Source of the DNA: Bradysia coprophila
Taxonomy: Eukaryota > Arthropoda > Insecta > Diptera > Sciaridae
Length of the DNA: 64,000 nucleotides
Direction of reading: 5' to 3'
Assembly (NCBI RefSeq): GCF_014529535.1
Contig: NC_050737.1
Coordinates: 2,388,447 to 2,452,446 of the forward strand
Every line of letters begins with the position of its first letter. Position 1 is the first letter of the stretch. The translations under genes were made by a program, and so were the position numbers. Positions 48,301-61,132 of the stretch are shown here, piece after piece. The notes under the pieces are model-generated. The model worked only from the letters and a program-made list of their open reading frames with translations, did no database searches and was not told the origin of the DNA.

Positions 48301-50192
48301 ATTTTAGAGAGAAATTAAATTTAACAAAAATCCGCCTTTCGATTCATGAAATGATGAAAATGAATATTTAAGAAAAACCTAAACGAACTGATATCGCACA
48401 AAATATCTTGAATGGGAAGGTATGAAGCAGATCGACCTCTTTTTTATTTAAAACAACAAAAAAAGGAAAAACCCATTCCTTCAGATATGACCCAATTCCT
48501 CTGACATCTACTTTACCTTTTAGAATGGTTCTTGATAAGTTCGCTGCCGTAACGGTCGGTATAGAAAACTACAACAGACGGAAAGTGCTCGCCGGCATCG
48601 TAATGATCGAAAATTGTGATATTAACACTGCGAAAGTAATATCCGTCTCAACTGGGACAAAATGCGTCAACGGTGAGCACCTCAGTTGCTATGGTGCGGT
48701 TTTGAATGATTCTCACGCTGAAATAGTGTCACGTCGTTGTTTGATGGATTACTTTTATGCACAACTAGATTTACACACAAATACTGGTGAATTCATTGCG
48801 TTATAGCACATGTGAGACTGTTTTGCACATTTAAAATGGTTTTCGTTCTGTAGCTACAGCCAACGAATCGATCTTTGTGGCACCTGGACCGAATGAGACG
48901 TCATACAAACTGAAAAATGGAATTCGATTCCATTTGTATATCAATACGGCCCCTTGCGGTGATGCTAGGATCTTCAGTCCACATGAAGATGACATGGCAG
49001 TCGATAAACATCCCAACAGGTTCATTGGTTTACATTCACGCAATTTTCTTGATTAATTGATCCAACCATTTTGCTTGCTTACAGGAAGGCACGCGGTCAA
49101 CTACGAACGAAAATAGAGTCCGGTGAAGGAACAATACCCGTCAAAAGTAGTGATGGAATACAAACATGGGATGGTGTTATGCAGGTCGGTTACGCACCAT
49201 AATTTATTTGTTAATTTATGTACTTACATTTGATCTGTGCAGGGTCAGAGACTGCTCACGATGTCTTGCTCAGATAAAATCGCCCGATGGAACGTTGTTG
49301 GACTTCAAGGCGCATTGTTAGCGTCAATTATACAACCAGTATATTTACACTCAATTGTTTTAGGCAGCTTATTACATCCCGCTCATATGTATAGGTATAA
49401 GGCGATGGATTTAGCTTTTGAACTGAAATTTTATCTGACAAATCCTTCCATTTAATAGAGCTGTTTGCGGTCGAATCGAAACAACTATTCAAGGTCTTCC
49501 GCCACCTTACTACTTAAATAAACCAAAATTTGCATTGGTTACATCTGCTGAGACACGCAATCAAATAAAGGCCCCGAACTTCGCCATTAACTGGACCATC
49601 GGTCAAAAAACTGTAGAGGTTGTGAACTCATTGACCGGGAAGACGATAAACGGAAAGGTTTCTCGCATAACGAAACAAGCTTTTTTCACCAAATATTCAG
49701 ATTTAATCAAGCGTCTGCCAAACGTACAGAATCGCGTAGTTCGAGGGGACTACGGTGAGACAAAGATGTCTGTACGTGACTATCAAGTGAGTACATCGAT
49801 TGTTGTGTGTCCTATTTTCTGATATATTTTTGGTTATCCTCAAGGATTCGAGAAGAATAGGACCTGATTGATTCCTACTTCTTAACTTTAAGCAAACTAG
49901 AAAGGTTCACATACTTGTTATAATCTGAGATCTGTAAACCTTGCATCTGTCTACGAGCGTTTTTTATTATACTCTATCGGTATAATCGGAACACAAAAAG
50001 TGCTCTTTTCACAACGAAACGTTCAAACAAAACAATTTCTTTTTAACAACCCTGTGATGACCGTCCTAACACCAATTTCCCGTCCAATCTCAGATTGCCA
50101 AAGCCGAACTGGTATCAGCCTTCAAACGCGAAGATCTGGGCAATTGGCTGAAGAAACCAATGGAGCAAGACCAGTTTATGGTTCCGGAATGA
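45333..50192 (+). CDS. Adar: dsRNA-specific adenosine deaminase (ADAR)
   Basis: Nuclear A-to-I RNA-editing enzyme. Eleven coding exons: 45333-45596, 45657-45865, 46745-46911, 47158-47195, 47256-47386, 48524-48786, 48854-49019, 49085-49184, 49243-49394, 49459-49786 and 50094-50192, summing to 638 residues (fly ADAR is of similar size). dsRBD1 starts at [20 protein letters not shown]; dsRBD2 at [20 protein letters not shown] with [20 protein letters not shown]. The deaminase domain has the catalytic [13 protein letters not shown] (zinc His, catalytic Glu), [12 protein letters not shown] and [14 protein letters not shown] (zinc Cys). The C-terminus is [18 protein letters not shown]. An N-terminal basic stretch (PPKKKIKNG) may be a nuclear signal. 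The acceptor at 46,744 has a poor polypyrimidine tract but keeps phase; an alternative exon in the 0.9 kb intron before it is possible. The 5'UTR exon was not located. Confidence 0.93.
47538..47749. mobile_element. MITE with 79-bp near-perfect TIRs inside an Adar intron
   Basis: Left arm 47,538-47,616 begins CTGCCGTGTTAACCAAAAAC; the reverse complement of the right arm 47,671-47,749 begins CTGCCGTATTAAGCAAAAAC. The arms differ at about five of 79 positions and include the inner palindrome AGCTTTCGAAAGCT. The loop is 54 bases. No ORF. It lies in the intron between 47,386 and 48,524. Confidence 0.85.
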
Positions 50193-50930
50193 CTATTTCC
50201 CGATCAATTACCGAAACAGCAGCAGCAATTCGATCGGATTTCGAGTACGCAACATCATTTGACGAATACAAATAATTTTGGCTTTGATATTTCTGTAGAA
50301 TAGAGATTAGTCCTTGGGTTGATTTTCAGTAAAAAATATGTCACAGAATTTACGATGAGACCAATTGTTTGCCAATCCCGTTCACGATATGTGTTCGTTT
50401 AAGTATTTTTTTTTAAATTAATTTTTATTCCGTTTCGATTATCATTTATAATTCACTCATTTCCGCAGGTTGATCAATTTGGACACAAAAAAATTGTTTT
50501 CTTTTTCCTTTTTTATTTTGTTTAGGATTTTAATGTTTGCACCTTTAAAAAAAATGGATAATTAAATAATGACGAAAAAAAATGTGATTTGTGTGTGGTT
50601 TAGTAAATGTAAGCAAAATACTGTGATATATTTTTCACTCATATATCTAATCCGACTATGCAGTTCCATTCTAGAAGTATTCGAAAAGCTTTAATTATTT
50701 CTAAGTCTCATTAAAAACAATTTTAATTTCACAAAACAAAAAATGAATTAAATTGCTAGAGACATTTAAAAAAGAATAGAAAATAAATTAACTCTTGAAG
50801 TCAATAGTTAAATTTGTTTGTTAAGTTAAAAAAAAAGAAAACTGAAAGAGTGTGTGTGAGTGTGAGAGTGTATATTAAATACGAAACAACTCAACCATAA
50901 AAACGGAGAAGCAAAGTTCACATTTCATTA
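50193..50930 (+). other. Adar: 3'UTR of Adar and following AT-rich sequence
   Basis: AT-rich sequence after the TGA at 50,190-50,192. Several AATAAA-like motifs (for example GAAAATAAATTAA near 50,780) could end the transcript. A short GT-rich tract lies near 50,851. Confidence 0.4.
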
Positions 50931-53420
50931 TTGATATTTGACAATTACACCTAGGGAGATAATGTTAAAAAAGTTAAAAGTTTTCATCGGAAGTTTGGGC
51001 TCCTCGAGTTATTTTCCGTTCACTTTTTTTAAAATTCATTTCGTTAAATGCATTCCTAATTGTTTAAAAAAATCGACCCAGTCCTTCGAATTAAAGGAGG
51101 TGTTTTACTCAACCGCTTCCAGTTAATTTATTCGTTTAACATCAACTCAAATTGTAAGATAGTGAGACAGTGCAAAGAACCGCACTGGCACCAAAAAATC
51201 CCTTAAGACCCATAAAATTTGAAAAACGCCCAAAAATTAGACTTTTTAAATAAAAGTTCAAATGGCGTTGGATCGTCGTACAAGTCCAAAATAAATTCGA
51301 AATACGACGAAATATAAGTGTACACTAGCCTGTACTTCTTAGTATAGCTGACGTTATGGAGAATACAATTTGTAGCAAAATTTAACCCTATTCTCATTCG
51401 GCAAAAACATTTTTCAAAATGGGATTTACCCATGAAATTTTCGTTTTCGTTTCTCCATAGAAACGTTTCGTGATACTTTTTTAATGTGAAAATTGTTGAT
51501 GGTTTGGTGGTTGTGGGTTTCGTATTCAGTGCTAGTAATAAGTTTTTATTTATTGTATTTGATAAAAGTACCTACACGGATATTTCAAGTATTTTCTTTT
51601 TACAACTTCTGTGAATTAACCACAATTAATATGTAACAACACACAGTCATGTTCTATGAGTCTATGAAACTCCAGTATACGAGGAAAGGACCAAAGCCCT
51701 TCTCAAGGTGAAATGCACTTTCTGCCTGGAATCAAAACAATCACTTCAAGTCAATTCGTTAAACAGATATAATTAGGACATGTGCCACACTCACACGCTA
51801 AGGTGCAGTGCATTTCATTGCGGGAATCGCCTTTTTGGCATTGTGTTTGTATACCTTTGAAAATTATGAGGTGGAGATGATTTGCTGGTTGTGTGTGCAA
51901 CGTTTCTTTATTCTATCTAAAGACAAGGAAAGATAAAGGCATAACCGTAGACAAGAACGAATTATTTTCTGTAATAGACAATGCTAATAATGTTCAAGTC
52001 AAGATCGAAGAAAATTATCTTGATTAACCTGTCACATACGGGCTATTCATCTGTTATCGATAATGACGACGAAAATAATGACAAGCCCTGACAAAAAGGT
52101 CCGTTATAGAGGAAAATGAATGTTTAAAAAAAGTTGAAGTACAAGATTTGAAATCAACCGATTAAAAATACTTTGATCGATGGAAGTAATAGACCAGATA
52201 ATAATACTGGTCACATGCTTGCCGACTGTAACAGGTTAAAACAAAATGTTGAAAGCGACTATTTTGTATGACCAGTGACTAATGTACCTTCTGTTGCTAG
52301 TCTATCATACAGATACGACAGCCCGGACGGCTAAGCTGACATATATTTTGGTATCAGTTTCAAGTGTGGATGGCATTGTATTTAACATTGGACGTATATC
52401 CGAATGAATCAGGTAAAAAATCAAACGAAAAATGGTGGTAATCCTGGCGATCAATAACCCTCGATTCAACCAATGAAGCCAATGGATATCGCATTAGAAA
52501 ATTGATCCATCATCGATGAATGAAACCATTGATCTATACATTGCGACATCTGCACGCAAAGGCGAAGCTTTGCCATGCAGTCAATTATAAAATGAATTTT
52601 GTTTATTTTGAGTGAGTAATTGGAATTTAAAATCATTTCCGATTCAATAAAAGTGAAATTTTGTGAATAAACTTGGAATAATACTATCGAATGCAATAAT
52701 TAGAAAAGAAGCCGTGTTGCTTTTTCTATTCCAACATATTAATATTAAGGAATGTAATCGAGACTTTGAACTTCCTCAGATTTTAAGAATTCTTCAGCTT
52801 ATTTTTCGAAAACAGAAATATATAAAATAGAGTTGCCAGATTTTACGTTAAACAATTAAAGGATCAAACATAATATTGTTCTTATTATACTAACCACGTA
52901 ATTTAACTACATAAAATGTAGACGCTGCAATTTGAGCAATTTGCAAAATTATAGACTAAAATATCAATTGAGACATCAATTCTCTATTTTTTCATTATAA
53001 ACAATTATTGTATTCATAGAACGGGATGTAACTTTCTTCTCATAATGTTGCAACAGATTATAATTGGGTGCAATAAATGAGTTTATGGTTGTACTAAGTT
53101 AGGGACAAATTGTATTCGTATGTCCGATACTTGAGCTGACTATTTGGGTTATAGAGACATTACGATTTTGACTTATTATTCGAAGTCAACGCAAAACTTA
53201 AAAATTACAAGTTGACCATCCAGATATACTCTCTTATATAATCTGTGTGGAGAAATCTACAAGTTTTCCCATCTACTTATAATAACAAAAATCGCCTTTA
53301 GTCATCCAAGTAACCAGAAGCTATGACATGAATAGCCAGCTTGACCTACATTACAGGCTCAATTGCTCTGCATCTTTTTAGATTTCCCAACCTATATATA
53401 CATTTCAACAATACAGATTT
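50931..53420. other. Intergenic, no gene seen
   Basis: About 2.5 kb of AT-rich sequence. The short ORFs present carry no recognisable motif. No long palindrome was noticed. Confidence 0.4.
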
Positions 53421-53427
53421 TCATAGT

Positions 53428-53634
53428 TTTACATGCTTTTGTTTTCCCTAGAAAAGTGGAAAGTGGCTTATTACAACGCAAAAAAAAAACAAGAAATATT
53501 TACTTAGGACTCAAAAGCATGTAAAAACATGGAAAAGTATTTTTCATGCTGTGAACTCCCAAACCATTTTCCTTGTTTTCCCTAGAGATGTAACTCTCCA
53601 CTTTCGACTCTAGGTAAACAAAAGTATGTAAATA
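53428..53634. mobile_element. MITE related to 37,544-37,634
   Basis: TACATGCTTTTGTTTTCCCT then AGAAAAGTGGAAAGTGG on the left pairs with CCACTTTCGACTCTAGGTAA then ACAAAAGTATGTA on the right. An inner TTTTCCCTAG repeat near 53,575 suggests a nested or rearranged copy. Confidence 0.55.
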
Positions 53635-53738
53635 ACTATTCCAGGCTACTTCGGCATGTGTAAATAAGAAATTAGAGGGAACCATCAATACCTCAATTTA
53701 GAAAATCGACAAATTCTTAACATGCGACAAATTCACTA

Positions 53739-53984
53739 CACTGACAAAAAAGAATTGAAACTCTTATCTGTTGCAGGTACAGCTGAATTTTTTTAGAAAA
53801 ATAATTTTTGACCGTTAAAAATTTGAATTTTGTATGAAAATTCAAATTTTTTTTCGTTGTTATGTTGGATTTCCAAAAAATCAGCTGTAACTTTCTCGAC
53901 CGATAACCTAAAATACCTGCCACAGCTGTAGCTTTCCATTCGAAAAACACAGCTGTAGCATATAACATAACATTTTTGTCAGTG
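53739..53984. mobile_element. Tc1/mariner-type MITE, TIR CACTGACAAAA, TA target
   Basis: Starts CACTGACAAAAAAG and ends TTTTTGTCAGTG, flanked by TA on both sides (53,737-53,738 and 53,985-53,986). Inside, ACAGCTGTAGC and ATTCAAATTTTT form further inverted repeats. The TA duplication fits Tc1/mariner; no transposase is present. Confidence 0.65.
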
Positions 53985-54150
53985 TAATAGTCTTCTTTTC
54001 TCTTTTCATAGAATAGTGTTGAACGCATAATACCAAGGGGAAGCATGACACTCTGTCTTCTTTCTCTGTAAAATTCTTCAGACGTTTTGTACGTTCACTG
54101 TCAAGGTAGTAAGTTTTGCCACCACTACAGAAAAAAAAGTAATTTGAACA

Positions 54151-54627
54151 TTAAACATTGTGCGCTGAAACAATCCGTATTGTGCACCTATCAGTATTTG
54201 TAATAATATTTCTTTGCAAAGACAATGGAAATAAATTTGTACGTAGATTTGGACGATTGATTGAAGACAAAGACGTACACAACTTTACAGCTAGATGAGG
54301 AAAACCCGGGACAAATTGGAAAAAATACCTCATTTTTGTCCCTGTAGCATGTAGCTTTCGTCTAATACATTCTCTGGTAGCTTTGAGTAAAGGCTGAAAG
54401 TGATCGAACGATGGTACATAAAACTTCTTATGACACATTAAATTAGCTGTTTGTTCGACAAGAAAAGAAGATGAAGTGAATCCGAATGCTTGTTCCATAG
54501 TGGATAGTTCATTAGACAGAAATTTAAAACGGAGCGAAGTTGTTTTTAATACGTTTTTACCAGTGTAGATTGATGAACAACAGATAAGATATAAAAAAAT
54601 AATCAATTTATTTACTGAGTAGCTCAT
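54151..54627 (-). CDS. Hypothetical small secreted-type protein
   Basis: A 158-codon ORF from ATG at 54,627. The start MSYSVNKLIIFLYLICCSSI has the basic-hydrophobic pattern of a signal peptide. The remaining sequence carries a few Cys (NLMCHKK, RECIRRK, KLCTS, DRCTI) and no domain I recognise. It may be longer or spliced. A second secreted-type ORF starts 319 bp away on the other strand. Confidence 0.35.
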   Translation of the reverse strand: MSYSVNKLIIFLYLICCSSIYTGKNVLKTTSLRFKFLSNELSTMEQAFGFTSSSFLVEQTANLMCHKKFYVPSFDHFQPLLKATRECIRRKLHATGTKMRYFFQFVPGFPHLAVKLCTSLSSINRPNLRTNLFPLSLQRNIITNTDRCTIRIVSAHNV

Positions 54628-54945
54628 TTTTTTCCAATAAAAAATTCTTTCCAAGTAAAGTGAGATAAAAGACGAAAGTAAAGCAATATGTAGAGGAGAA
54701 ACAAACGTACATTAGAATGTAAGATAAAAGAAAAATCGAGACTCAAATATATAAGCTAAATATGAGAAACATGTCTTCGGCCACTATCCTTCTCGGAATT
54801 TGTACTGTGAAAATTAATTTTGTTATCAAATCGACCCTTAACTGACGGCCGCTGAACAATTTGCGAATGCCAGTCTATCTAAGTTATTACGAGCTCTGTC
54901 GAATGAATTACCATTTCGTTGCTTTTTCGGATTGAGAAACTCATT

Positions 54946-55182
54946 ATGTTGATTTGCCTCTTGTTTAAAGTTTTACTGCATTTCGTTTCGTCAAGGATTG
55001 ATGGGAAATACATGGAGTGTGATGTGGAGAGTATAACTGTCTTCCGCAAATGTGAGATACGAAAGAAAACAAATCAAAATATTGTAGGTCTAATTTCGCG
55101 TAACAGTACAAATTCTCAACGGAGAGGCCAGGCGAACGACATAAATTTTATTAGAAAGAAAGTAAAAACTTTAAAACCATAA
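54946..55182 (+). CDS. Hypothetical small secreted-type protein (78 residues)
   Basis: ATG 54,946 begins MLICLLFKVLLHFVSSRIDG, a plausible signal peptide, followed by YMECDVESITVFRKCEIRKK and a basic, polar tail. No family recognised. The AT-rich setting makes a chance ORF possible; the hydrophobic start and head-to-head placement with the previous ORF are the only support. Confidence 0.3.
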   Translation: MLICLLFKVLLHFVSSRIDGKYMECDVESITVFRKCEIRKKTNQNIVGLISRNSTNSQRRGQANDINFIRKKVKTLKP

Positions 55183-56600
55183 AATAATCATATTTAATAA
55201 AATTCACAGATTTCTATGAAACATTTAAAAAATATTTAAACAAAATGAACTTATTAAACAAGTTTGATTCAGCATAATAAACAAACACACAAAATACAAA
55301 CTAATTTAGTAGATTTAAATTTAATTAAGTTTTCCGTAGAAGGTAGAGGTCTACTTAAACAATAAAAACAATAAAATTTGAAGAAACTAAAAGTCGATTT
55401 TTTTTATTGAACAAGTGAAAAAAGGAACAAGAGACCCCGTTTTATCACGGGTTATAGAAAATTGTTCGATCCCTTCCTCCTGTATCATTTTTCTTCCAGA
55501 TCGCTTAGGCTGAACTGCCATTCTGCATATTTTAAACGTTAGAGTCTAAGAAAATTATGAAAAATTTTGTTCTTTTTTTCTAAGCACGGCCGTTCACAAG
55601 ATGAATTTGAATCCAAGAGATTCATGGACAAATTACGTAAGCTGAGGATTTAATTTAATTCTGAAAATGTCATTTGCCTAACGCAATAGGAAATCCCTTC
55701 ATCAGTTCGATTTGTCGCTAGTCTTGGTCCAAAGTGTAGAAACACCTGACGCCTGAGTTGTGGGAATTCGTGTTTATAATTTTATTTATTTACAGTTCCC
55801 CTTCGAGTCGGGATGTAACCTCTCCATTCTTCAAAATAAAAATTCGCCAGCACAAACGTAAGCAACATAAATGCATATTTTATACGAACTCAGCGAATGC
55901 AATTGATAAAAAAATTTCAATTTCTAAAATTCGTAGTAACTTCAGAAAACTGTAAAAGATTTTAGAAAATGCTTCCTGTTTTCAAGGCGCTGCTTCACAT
56001 TTTCTTGAATTTTCCCTCATATTCCTTAATTTGCCCTACACACCGAAAATTCAACAACAAAAATTAATGATGCAGACCAATAGGCACACCTATAAAAGTT
56101 AGAAATTCGCGAATCGACCAAACGAAACTGGTTTTAAAGGAACGAATTGTAGCCACTGCGACTGTACGGACAGTAATAAAACTATCAGTTAGAGTGTCAT
56201 CTGTAAGCATTCTCTGTAAGTGTTTCAATGAAGCGATTATTAGCGAAACAGAGCTTCAGTTCATTAGTTGCGAGTAATATTTTGGAACTGAATGAATGTT
56301 TCATGTGTTTACTTGAGAGCTTATTTTCAAGGCTAAAAAATTTATTGTTGCGAAGTTACATAAACATCGTTTTATTTTATAATTTGACATAAATTCTTCA
56401 TTTGTACAGGATGAGAATTATAAAAACGGACCATTTTAATCCAATATGTTATTCTTTACATGTGCGATATCCACACTGATGTACGTATCTATACTGTGTG
56501 TCTGAATGATAACGAGGATACCGCATTTGGAACAAGGGGATTAAAAATGTTACTTCTTTATTTTCTCGCACTGTGCACGTACTCGAACACCGCATACAAT
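55183..56600. other. Intergenic, 3' side of the SIAH-like gene
   Basis: No gene seen. AT-rich sequence; the region just below 56,615 is the likely 3'UTR of the minus-strand SIAH-like gene. Confidence 0.4.
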
Positions 56601-56614
56601 AACTTTTTAGAGCT

Positions 56615-58265
56615 TCAATGTATCCCAGAGTCTAACTTCGGCGATTTTCCATTTGCAATATTTTCACTCAACAGAGCCTGTACTTCATCGGCGTTCTGCT
56701 TTTCTACATCCAAAGACAACCTTGGTGGTTTCGGGATAGAGTTAGCCGATTTCGCAGCCTCGTCGGTTAAAAAATCGTCAATGTTCTTCACATCAATGCT
56801 ATAGGAACGAATGAATATTTTCTTTAAATCTTTGTTTTCAATTATTGTTTCATCAATGGAATCGTTAATGTGCCCATTGGATATCATCGGACGCGATTCA
56901 GTTCCATTGGGGCTACGTGGTTCACTCGACGTTGTGACGGAGATTGATTTACGACTGCCGAATTTTATCGGTTCATCCGCGATATTCGGTTCATAATCCA
57001 ATGTAACGTTCGCCGGTGAACTTTCTTTCGAGTTGGGTGCGGAGTTCAAACTGTCTCTTGAAATAGAACTTCTAGAAGTTGCATCAATTTCTGGGGTGGT
57101 AATTGTTGCTCCGTTTAAGAAAGTCGTTTTATTGGTTTGACGAGTGATAATGTTATCTGGTGGAATTCTAATAAGGTTACTGCCTTCGATATTTGTTTGT
57201 GAATAGTCAGTTTCGAAGAAGCGACTTCTTGCATCACCCCTGTTGCTGATAGTTGACATTCGTTTTGTTAGATCATTTTCAAGAATTTTAATGCGGTAAT
57301 GAAGAATCTGTTAGGAAAAGGAAATAATTATGATAAACAGACTGTGATTGTGCTGGAAATTGATTAGGTATCTCAAACTCTTTGATTGAGAAGTTTCGAT
57401 AGAAAAAATTACTTAATCCTTGTATTGCTTCGATTTGATAGAATAATCAGTTCATTTAACTTACTCGGTTATTATCCATGAATCCCATAAGTTCACCGAG
57501 TCCAAAAACCGCCGATTTCTGCAGTATACCAGCATTAATTTCACTGTGACATGGATTTCGTTGAACAGCCAGCTTTGTATCATCTGACGGCGAAAATAGT
57601 TCCACTTCATAAGAATATCTTTTTGCATCATTCGGATTCTTGGATGCACACACCAATGTCCAATAAACTTTACTTCTAAGGTTATCGTAGATTTGATAAA
57701 AATCGAACGTTTCGTTAAATACTCGGAAGAGATAGAAGCCACAAATCGATTTTGGATTATTCCGTTTCAATTCCCAGGTGCGTGTTACTTCCGCTCCGAA
57801 AAATACCTTTTCTCGGTGATCTACTTCACAGTGGTCGACCCAGTCAATTTCACGACCATGCCATTTACAATTGTCCCAAACCTTACCCATGAAACAGTGT
57901 CCTAGTTGATATGCGCATCGCTCTTCATGCTTGTCCAACAATTTTAGTTGCAATCGGACTGCACAACCTAACGATGCATTAGAACATTTAAACTGTGCTT
58001 TGGTTGTCAGTGCTTCTAACGTTAGTGAACGGATTTCCGTGAAAGGTTTAAAGCATAACGGACATTTTTCTAATATTCTCAAGCATGAATGACATATTGC
58101 ATGTCCACCTTCACACAATTTTATTGGACCTCTCATTGGATACGCACAGCTCGGACATCTCAACTCAGATATTAGATTGTCATACACCTTAACTGCAATC
58201 GTAGCGCCAGAATCTTTAGATGTTGATGTTGATATCGACAGATTTTTATCACTCTCGACAGACAT
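56615..58265 (-). CDS. SIAH/SINA-like RING E3 ubiquitin ligase with long C-terminal tail
   Basis: Two exons on the minus strand: 58265-57465 and 57307-56615, giving 497 residues. Start ATG 58,265 (MSVESDK) is chosen because the in-frame codon further up is GTG. The RING finger is at about 37-71: Cys37, Cys40, Cys51, His55, Cys58, Cys61, Cys68, Cys71 (LRCPSC ... CEGGHAICHSC ... CPLC). It is followed by a SIAH-type double zinc finger (FKCSNASLGC ... HEERC ... CKWHGREIDWVDHCEVDH, about 93-150) and a TRAF-like substrate-binding region (FYLFRVFNETFDFYQIYDNL, RYSYEVELFSP). Beyond residue 267 the second exon adds a short helical stretch (ILHYRIKILENDLTKR) and about 215 disordered Ser/Asn/Asp-rich residues, absent from classical SIAH (about 280-320 residues). 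Such proteins ubiquitinate substrates for the proteasome; the target here is unknown. Confidence 0.85.
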
Positions 58266-59753
58266 TGTTACCGTATATAAAGTCACCACACGATTGAATA
58301 TCACTTGTATTACATATAGTGTGTACCACTGTTTCTACTCGGACTACTGTTGGTTTAGCGGTCCGAAGATTAGAACAAGAATGATAAGCAAATATTTTAC
58401 GTCGGTCGCAACTAATGTCTGCCGATAACATCGTATCATTGACATCATCACTAAGATTTCTGAAAATAAAAAAAAAACTTTTTTTGGTTTACCGACTTTA
58501 AGAGGCGTCATCAGTTTAGCTTAGACACAGTGAAAAAATCGAAAAGAAATTACCTAAAATCCGTTGCCTCACAAGATTACAAGATTCGCCTGTACCAAAA
58601 CCTATACGACGCTTCTTCTTAATCCTTAATCAATTATTGCCCAGACACAGAGACCCCCTTGCTTAAACCATCTCAATTTATAGAAGACGAGGTAGCAAAG
58701 ACGAAGTGATTGAGAAAGTCATAAATGAATAGGGACATTTGTAGAGGTTGGCAGTTGGCATTGCTATGTTGAAACTGGAACGGAATCTTCGATTTAATAA
58801 AAATTAACTATTTTATGATAACTTTGCCACCGTCTTTGTATATCCGGTTGGTACCACACCGGTAGAAGTCCTTTTCAATAAAAATATTTTTCATCAATTT
58901 CTAGGCTTTAGAATAATACGGATCATGCCATGCGTAACCAGCTGATTCAAGGTGAGTTTTTTCATTTAGTGAATTTTGTGTTCTTCATCTTCAACAGTAA
59001 ATGAAAAATAAAATCTGGTTAAAGATCACCGTGCCTCCATTGACCTTGTCGTAGAAAATCGAATTATCAGTGTTTTGGCTGGAATCTATTTCTTATTCGA
59101 TCTGAAATGGCTCTGGCGCAAGAGATTTCATCGATAATCTAGAAATATGTAGATATATGTTCCAAATTTCTATTTTCTACGATTCAACTCCTATGTTACA
59201 AGATATGCCTGGGAAATTCGTTTTGCGACAAAATTTAAGATTAGCAGATTATTAACTAAAAATTGAATTGCTTCGCTCTCTCCCCTTTAGCTAAGTATAA
59301 GTTATTATTGACGAATTGATGTAGAAATCATTTTCTCTGTGGAATCGAACACAACTACTATTTTTCCACTATAGGTAGGAGTCTCTAATCGTACCGATAT
59401 AATAGGAAAGGTTTTTGTTATTTCGATAATAATATACTTGCAATATGACGTAAAGAAATCTAATTCATTATTGTTATTGATAAATTCACAAGGCAAAAAA
59501 TTGAAATCTTTTTTAAAAGTATGATAGATTTACAAACGAATTTGATAAAAATTAACAAACAAAGATAGATAGATATCTGATAAAAGTGATTTTTAGCAAA
59601 AGATTAACATCAATTTACATCAAATTCGATGGTCTTAAATTGGTGGTGGTGAGCCAATTTGTGTTGCTATTAACTATTAAATAGGCAAAAATCTAGGACA
59701 TTCACAAAGGACGTTTTTAAATTGAACTTTTTTCGATCAACCAAAGCACCCAA

Positions 59754-59856
59754 CAGGGTAATAGAGTTTTTACCACGTCAAATAGAGTAGTATTTTGATA
59801 CCAATAAAACCATTAGCATACTTAGATTAAAGTAGTACTCTTTTTCTATTACCCTG
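59754..59856. mobile_element. MITE with TIR CAGGGTAATAGA
   Basis: CAGGGTAATAGA at the left end and TCTATTACCCTG at the right end are exact inverted repeats. Inner GAGTAGTA / AAAGTAGTACTC sequences pair more loosely. 103 bp, no ORF. Confidence 0.65.
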
Positions 59857-61002
59857 CTTCGCCACTCACTTCTTTCAGGCTACAACTAGCGAAATTGTCT
59901 AAAATCTACCGTCCATAAAGTAAATTACTATTGTTAGTGAAAATAGCTAAAAACGAATTACCGATGATCCAACGGCTTCTCATATGGTTTACTGTAGCAA
60001 AAAATTGGACTATTCCTCTTTACATCTAGTTTCGTTTTTATTATTTGTCTTATGTTCTCAATCCCGATGTGACACTATATCTTATTCTTAAATTTTTCTT
60101 TGTTTTAAACTTGTTGATTACCCCGATAGTTTCTTGCTTCCTCTCCCTCTATCGAAACAATTATTGAATTATAACTTATTTTTAATCGACGTAAAACATT
60201 ATTCTAAACAAAAAATTGTTTAACGGCATGTCTTTAAAATGCACTGATCTTTTTATTCTGTTTTTAGATATTCTTTTGATCAGAATTGTCGATTCCCATT
60301 ATTTTTTTGCCGCAGAACACCTTACGCATACTTATTTTCATCGAGACTGGGAACGGCCTCAGGCACATTTTGGGCGGCTGACAAAATTATGTCGATTTAG
60401 AGGCGTACTTCGTAAACAAAATTAATTTTATAAAAAATCTGTGTATTTTAGAGGCATACCGTAAAACAATTTTCTGCTTAGAATAACGTTCTGCGTCGAA
60501 TTGATAATAATTAATCCAATGCATTTGCCTTGGTGGGGTACAAACACATTTTCAAAATAAATTAGGATTTATACCAAAACTGAAATTTCTTGATAACTGC
60601 CTTAAATTTTCCACTTGTCAATGAATAATTTGAAATTTTAACATTGCATTTTGCTATTTAATAACTCATCTAGGGTCGAAAATGGCTCGTTACAGCCAAA
60701 GAAAATTGACTTTAGGCTCAAACGAATGTAATATTTATTTATATAATATATTTTATAAAGTACTGTGCATCGATGGATAAATAACCTTAACAATAGGGTT
60801 GTAAAAGTTATTTTTGTTATACGTAGTTCGTGTAACAGGATAAAATCAAAGGTCACGTTTACTTGTGATCGACTTCGCCTCGGATTAACAAAAACTAACG
60901 CGTAAAATTAATTTTTTAATCTTAATATTGCCCATATTAAAAAAAAATTTCGCAACAAGTGACGAAAAGTAGGACTTTCCGTTGCCTTTATTGCGAAAAA
61001 CG

Positions 61003-61132
61003 TTGTATACAACTCGATGATAAATGCTTTTTTAGGTACACGATGTTTTTTGTCACCTTCGGCCTACGGCCTCGAGTGACACTCTTCACATCTAGTGCCT
61101 AAAAAAGCATTGATCACTCGGTTATATAAGAA
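61003..61132. mobile_element. Palindromic MITE, ATACAACTCG family, second copy
   Basis: GTATACAACTCGATGATAAA then TGCTTTTTTAGG on the left pairs with CCTAAAAAAGCATTGATCAC then TCGGTTATAT on the right. The loop carries CACCTTCGGCCTACGGCCTC. Same family as 17,966-18,053, with a longer loop. The flanking GCGAAAAACGTT also occurs beside the element at 36.65 kb. Confidence 0.6.
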
